From Rikenellaceae bacterium (GTDB lineage: Bacteria; Bacteroidota; Bacteroidia; Bacteroidales; UBA932), in contig CAAGGO010000483.1 of NCBI GenBank assembly GCA_900769385.1, positions 1 through 9,134 on the forward strand: DNA of 9,134 nucleotides. Direction: 5' to 3'. Shown here one piece after another: positions 6,767 through 9,134 of the stretch; within the stretch, counting starts at the first letter, position 1; every line of letters begins with the position of its first letter. The translations under genes and the position numbers were made by a program. Under the pieces are notes generated by a model. The model saw only the letters and a list, made by a program, of their open reading frames with translations, ran no database searches and was not told the DNA's origin.

Positions 6767-8224
6767 ATGGTATTTACAGGAGAAAATATATTGTTGCTTG
6801 GTGCAGTTCTTATATTCATTGCAATTCTCATAAGCAAAACGGGGTTCCGTTTTGGAGTACCAACCCTCTTGCTGTTCCTCCTTACAGGTATGCTGTTTGG
6901 AAGTGACGGTTTGGGACTTGAATTCTCATCTGCTGCAGGGGCCCAGTTCATAGGTATGATAGCTCTGAGCATTATCTTGTTTACAGGTGGTATGGATACC
7001 AAATTCTCAGAGATAAAACCGGTACTTGCACCCGGACTGATCCTCTCCACCATGGCACTTCTCCTTACAACTGCCCTCACAGGAGCATTCATCTTCTGCC
7101 TGTCAATGATATCGGGGATGAACCTGCAGATCTCAATGCTCACCGCATTCTTGCTGGCAGCCACAATGTCTTCTACAGATTCGGCATCGGTGTTCAGCAT
7201 TCTCCGTTCACAGAAAATGCAGCTTAAACATAATCTCAAGCCACTTCTTGAGCTTGAGAGCGGTAGTAATGACCCAATGGCATATATGCTCACCATCATA
7301 CTCATACAGGTAATCAACAACCCTGGCGAGATAAACGGATGGGGAATAGCCCTTGATTTGGTTGAACAGTTCGGATACGCAATACTCATAAGCGTTGCTG
7401 TAGGAAAAGGTATAGTATGGCTAATGAACAAGATAAACCTTTCAAATACAGCATTGTACTCAGTAATGCTCCTATGTATAGTATTCATAACCTTTGCCAT
7501 AACAGATATGGTAGGGGGTAACGGATACCTTGCAGTATACATTGCTGGACTTATTGTAGGAAACAGCAAAGTAATCCTCAAGAACGAGATGAGCAAATTT
7601 ATGGACAGCTTAACCTGGCTGTTCCAGACCATAATGTTCCTTGCCCTTGGATTGCTTGTTAACCCTCACGAGCTTGCCGGTGTAGCCATTGCTGGACTAC
7701 TTATTGGTGCATTTATGATGTTCGTTGCCAGGCCGCTTAGTGTATATACCTGCCTGGCTCCGTTCAAGGACCTGCCGCTCAAGGCCCAAACCTACATCTC
7801 TTGGGTAGGACTCCGTGGAGCGGTTCCAATCATCTTTGCCACCTACCCTGTAGTACACGGCATCCCGGGATCAGACGTGATCTTCAACGTGGTATTCTTC
7901 ATCACCCTGCTGTCACTTATCCTTCAGGGTATGAGCATATCGTGGTTTGCAAAAAAACTCCACCTTGATCTGCCGCCTGAGCCGGAAAAGGAGTTTGACA
8001 TCAATCTTCCCGACGAGTTGAGCACAACCCTCAACGAGGTAGTTATAACCCCCAAAATGCTTCTTCACGGCAACACCCTTGCCACAATGAACATACCGCG
8101 GGGTAACCTTGCAATGATGATAAAACGTGGAACCCAATACCTGGTGCCAAACGGCAAGATGGAAATCTTTGAAGGGGATGTACTGCTGTTCATATCATCA
8201 ACCGAACACGCACCTGAGAACTGA
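6767..8224 (+). CDS. Potassium(sodium)/proton antiporter, CPA1 CvrA/NhaP2-like
   Basis: The frame is open from a TTG at 6725, but I choose the ATG at 6767. A promoter -7 box at 6713-6720 puts the RNA start close to 6725, AGGAG sits at 6760-6764 (very close to the ATG), and the first membrane helix begins right after this ATG. The resulting 485-residue protein has about 12 hydrophobic segments through residue 395. The CPA1 ion-site motifs are visible: TD at 137-138 in SSTDSASV, and SGSNDP with N168-D169. GLRGAVPI (348-355) is the conserved late-helix motif. A cytoplasmic tail (about 405-485) ends in a TrkA-C/RCK_C-like fold with IPRGNLAMMIKRG and FEGDVLLF. Such proteins exchange K+ or Na+ for protons in the inner membrane for pH and osmotic balance; the tail usually gates by ligand. 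Cation preference is not decidable here. Confidence 0.93.
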   Translation: MVFTGENILLLGAVLIFIAILISKTGFRFGVPTLLLFLLTGMLFGSDGLGLEFSSAAGAQFIGMIALSIILFTGGMDTKFSEIKPVLAPGLILSTMALLLTTALTGAFIFCLSMISGMNLQISMLTAFLLAATMSSTDSASVFSILRSQKMQLKHNLKPLLELESGSNDPMAYMLTIILIQVINNPGEINGWGIALDLVEQFGYAILISVAVGKGIVWLMNKINLSNTALYSVMLLCIVFITFAITDMVGGNGYLAVYIAGLIVGNSKVILKNEMSKFMDSLTWLFQTIMFLALGLLVNPHELAGVAIAGLLIGAFMMFVARPLSVYTCLAPFKDLPLKAQTYISWVGLRGAVPIIFATYPVVHGIPGSDVIFNVVFFITLLSLILQGMSISWFAKKLHLDLPPEPEKEFDINLPDELSTTLNEVVITPKMLLHGNTLATMNIPRGNLAMMIKRGTQYLVPNGKMEIFEGDVLLFISSTEHAPEN

Positions 8225-8289
8225 GAACACCCCGAGTGGCACTACCGGCTTCCATTGGGCAACTCCGTGGGCACACTAAAGACCTGACT

Positions 8290-9102
8290 ATGAAAAATAT
8301 CCCAATAAGAATAGTATACGAAGACCAATATATAATTGTAATTGAGAAACGTGAGGGACTCCTCTCTATGGGAACCGGCAGAGGAAAAGATGAGATGACC
8401 GCACACTCACTGCTCAACAATTACATAAGGAACACCGCACCCCGCAGGGGAAGGTATGCTCCACAGCCAAGGATATTCATAGTTCACAGACTTGACCGCG
8501 AAACCAGCGGCCTAATGGTATTTGCCAAAAGTGAAGAGGTAAAACGCACCCTCCAGGACAACTGGGATGAAATTGTAACCGAAAGGAAATATGTGGCCGT
8601 GGTAAACGGCTGCTACCAGGCACCAGCTAACCCACAAGGTGGTGCCAGACAACAGGGGGGACCTCAAGGTGAGCAAGCCGCAGAACCTGTTCAGGGAACA
8701 ATCAGAAGCTGGCTAAAAGAGAACAGCGCATACATAGTGTACTCCTCCCCTAAAAACAACGGGGGACAGCTTGCAATCACCCACTACAAAGTACTGGAAA
8801 GCAATCCAAAGACCCGGAAAAGCCTTATGGAACTGGAGCTTGAAACCGGCCGCAAAAACCAGATAAGGGTACATATGCAGGAAATGGGGACCCCAATCTT
8901 CGGCGACAAAAAATACTACGGAGGCATCCCTGCCCACCTTGAAGAAAGCAAAAAAGCGCGCAGGTTATACCTGCACGCCTTCACTCTAAATTTCATTCAC
9001 CCGGTAACCGGCAAAGAGATGAAATTCACCACCGGAATTCCCAACTCTTTCAGATCCGCAGTAGGCAACAAAACCATTGGCAGTCATCGGGAAACAAAAT
9101 AA
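8290..9102 (+). CDS. RluA-family pseudouridine synthase, compact form
   Basis: This 270-residue enzyme belongs to the RluA/RluC/RluD group that isomerises uridine in structured RNA. Conserved blocks are IRIVYEDQYIIVIEK (6-20), VHRLDRETSGLMVFAKS (65-81) with catalytic D69, ERKYVAVVNG (98-107) and ETGRKNQIRVHMQEMG (185-200). An in-frame GTG at 8236 would add 18 residues, but they look unlike coding sequence and the domain begins directly at the ATG at 8290, so I use the ATG. Residues 109-134 form a Gln/Gly/Ala/Pro-rich insertion before the conserved GTIRSWL strand. There is no N-terminal S4 domain. The gene lies 65 bases after the antiporter stop with no visible promoter box between, so read-through from the antiporter promoter is likely. 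It is a paralogue of the C-terminal domain of the 579-residue protein at 4088-5827; the site modified is unknown. Confidence 0.93.
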   Translation: MKNIPIRIVYEDQYIIVIEKREGLLSMGTGRGKDEMTAHSLLNNYIRNTAPRRGRYAPQPRIFIVHRLDRETSGLMVFAKSEEVKRTLQDNWDEIVTERKYVAVVNGCYQAPANPQGGARQQGGPQGEQAAEPVQGTIRSWLKENSAYIVYSSPKNNGGQLAITHYKVLESNPKTRKSLMELELETGRKNQIRVHMQEMGTPIFGDKKYYGGIPAHLEESKKARRLYLHAFTLNFIHPVTGKEMKFTTGIPNSFRSAVGNKTIGSHRETK

Positions 9103-9110
9103 GCTTATTT
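9097..9110. repeat. 14-base perfect palindrome between convergent ends
   Basis: AAATAAGCTTATTT equals its own reverse complement. It contains the TAA stop of the pseudouridine synthase (9100-9102) and, on the other strand, a TAA at 9107-9105. With no loop and weak A/T pairing it is unlikely to act as an intrinsic terminator on its own. Confidence 0.5.
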
Positions 9111-9134
9111 CATTGAATCAGCTGCCTTGTTGAA
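9105..9134 (-). CDS. Possible C-terminal end of a convergent gene (very short)
   Basis: Reading leftward from the window edge, nine codons (FNKAADSMK) end at a TAA at 9107-9105, two bases from the stop of the plus-strand pseudouridine synthase. The helix-like composition fits a protein C-terminus, but nine codons are too few to prove a gene and nothing can be said about its product. Confidence 0.25.
   Translation of the reverse strand, partial: FNKAADSMK

Noticed and set aside
6721..7632. A 303-codon open frame on the minus strand, antisense to the antiporter
   Set aside because: It overlaps the well-supported CPA1 transporter, has no domain signature and would have to start inside it. The composition is what the reverse of membrane-protein codons gives.
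8236..8289. GTG start giving an 18-residue longer RluA protein
   Set aside because: The added residues show no family similarity and the domain begins at the ATG at 8290; there is no ribosome binding site in front of the GTG.
1..9134. Insertion sequences, CRISPR arrays, tRNA/rRNA genes, toxin-antitoxin or defence genes
   Set aside because: I looked for transposase motifs, regularly spaced repeats, cloverleaf-like segments and small paired genes and saw none; nearly all of the window is accounted for by the eight well-supported genes.

Overview
The window looks like an ordinary stretch of a Bacteroidota chromosome, most likely order Bacteroidales. Two things suggest this. The four best promoters match the Bacteroidota -7 consensus TAnnTTTG and not a sigma-70 -10 box, and most starts lack a strong Shine-Dalgarno sequence. 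The protein set also fits: TilS with an AHNxND motif, a lipoprotein-type nitroreductase and a long RluA fusion. I cannot name a genus. I see no mobile element, CRISPR array, rRNA or tRNA gene, and no gene-free stretch over 300 bases.

Left block (1-2584, minus strand): a probable three-gene operon is transcribed leftward. It encodes a nitroreductase-family lipoprotein, a membrane-anchored metallophosphoesterase, and an EamA/DMT transporter that runs off the left edge. The last two overlap by 4 bases (ATGA), which suggests translational coupling. The operon starts in a 77-base divergent promoter region shared with tilS (2662-4122, plus strand).

Middle block (4088-6628): tilS converges on a leftward pair made of a secreted or membrane PAP2 phosphatase and a 579-residue RluA-type pseudouridine synthase with a long N-terminal extension. 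The tilS and RluA reading frames overlap tail to tail by 35 bases. TilS modifies tRNA-Ile and RluA-type enzymes modify uridines in rRNA or tRNA, so this junction joins two RNA-modification genes, though they lie on opposite strands.

Right block (6629-9134): a second divergent promoter region drives PAP2 leftward and a CPA1-type cation/proton antiporter with a C-terminal TrkA-C-like domain rightward. A second, compact RluA-type pseudouridine synthase with a Gln/Gly/Pro-rich insertion follows the antiporter. The last 30 bases may hold the C-terminal end of a gene converging from the right.

The gene content is housekeeping and envelope functions. I found no convincing new biological system. The observations most worth a second look are the RluA N-terminal extension, the exported nitroreductase, the phosphoesterase-transporter coupling, the near-palindromic divergent promoter and the tilS/RluA coding overlap.
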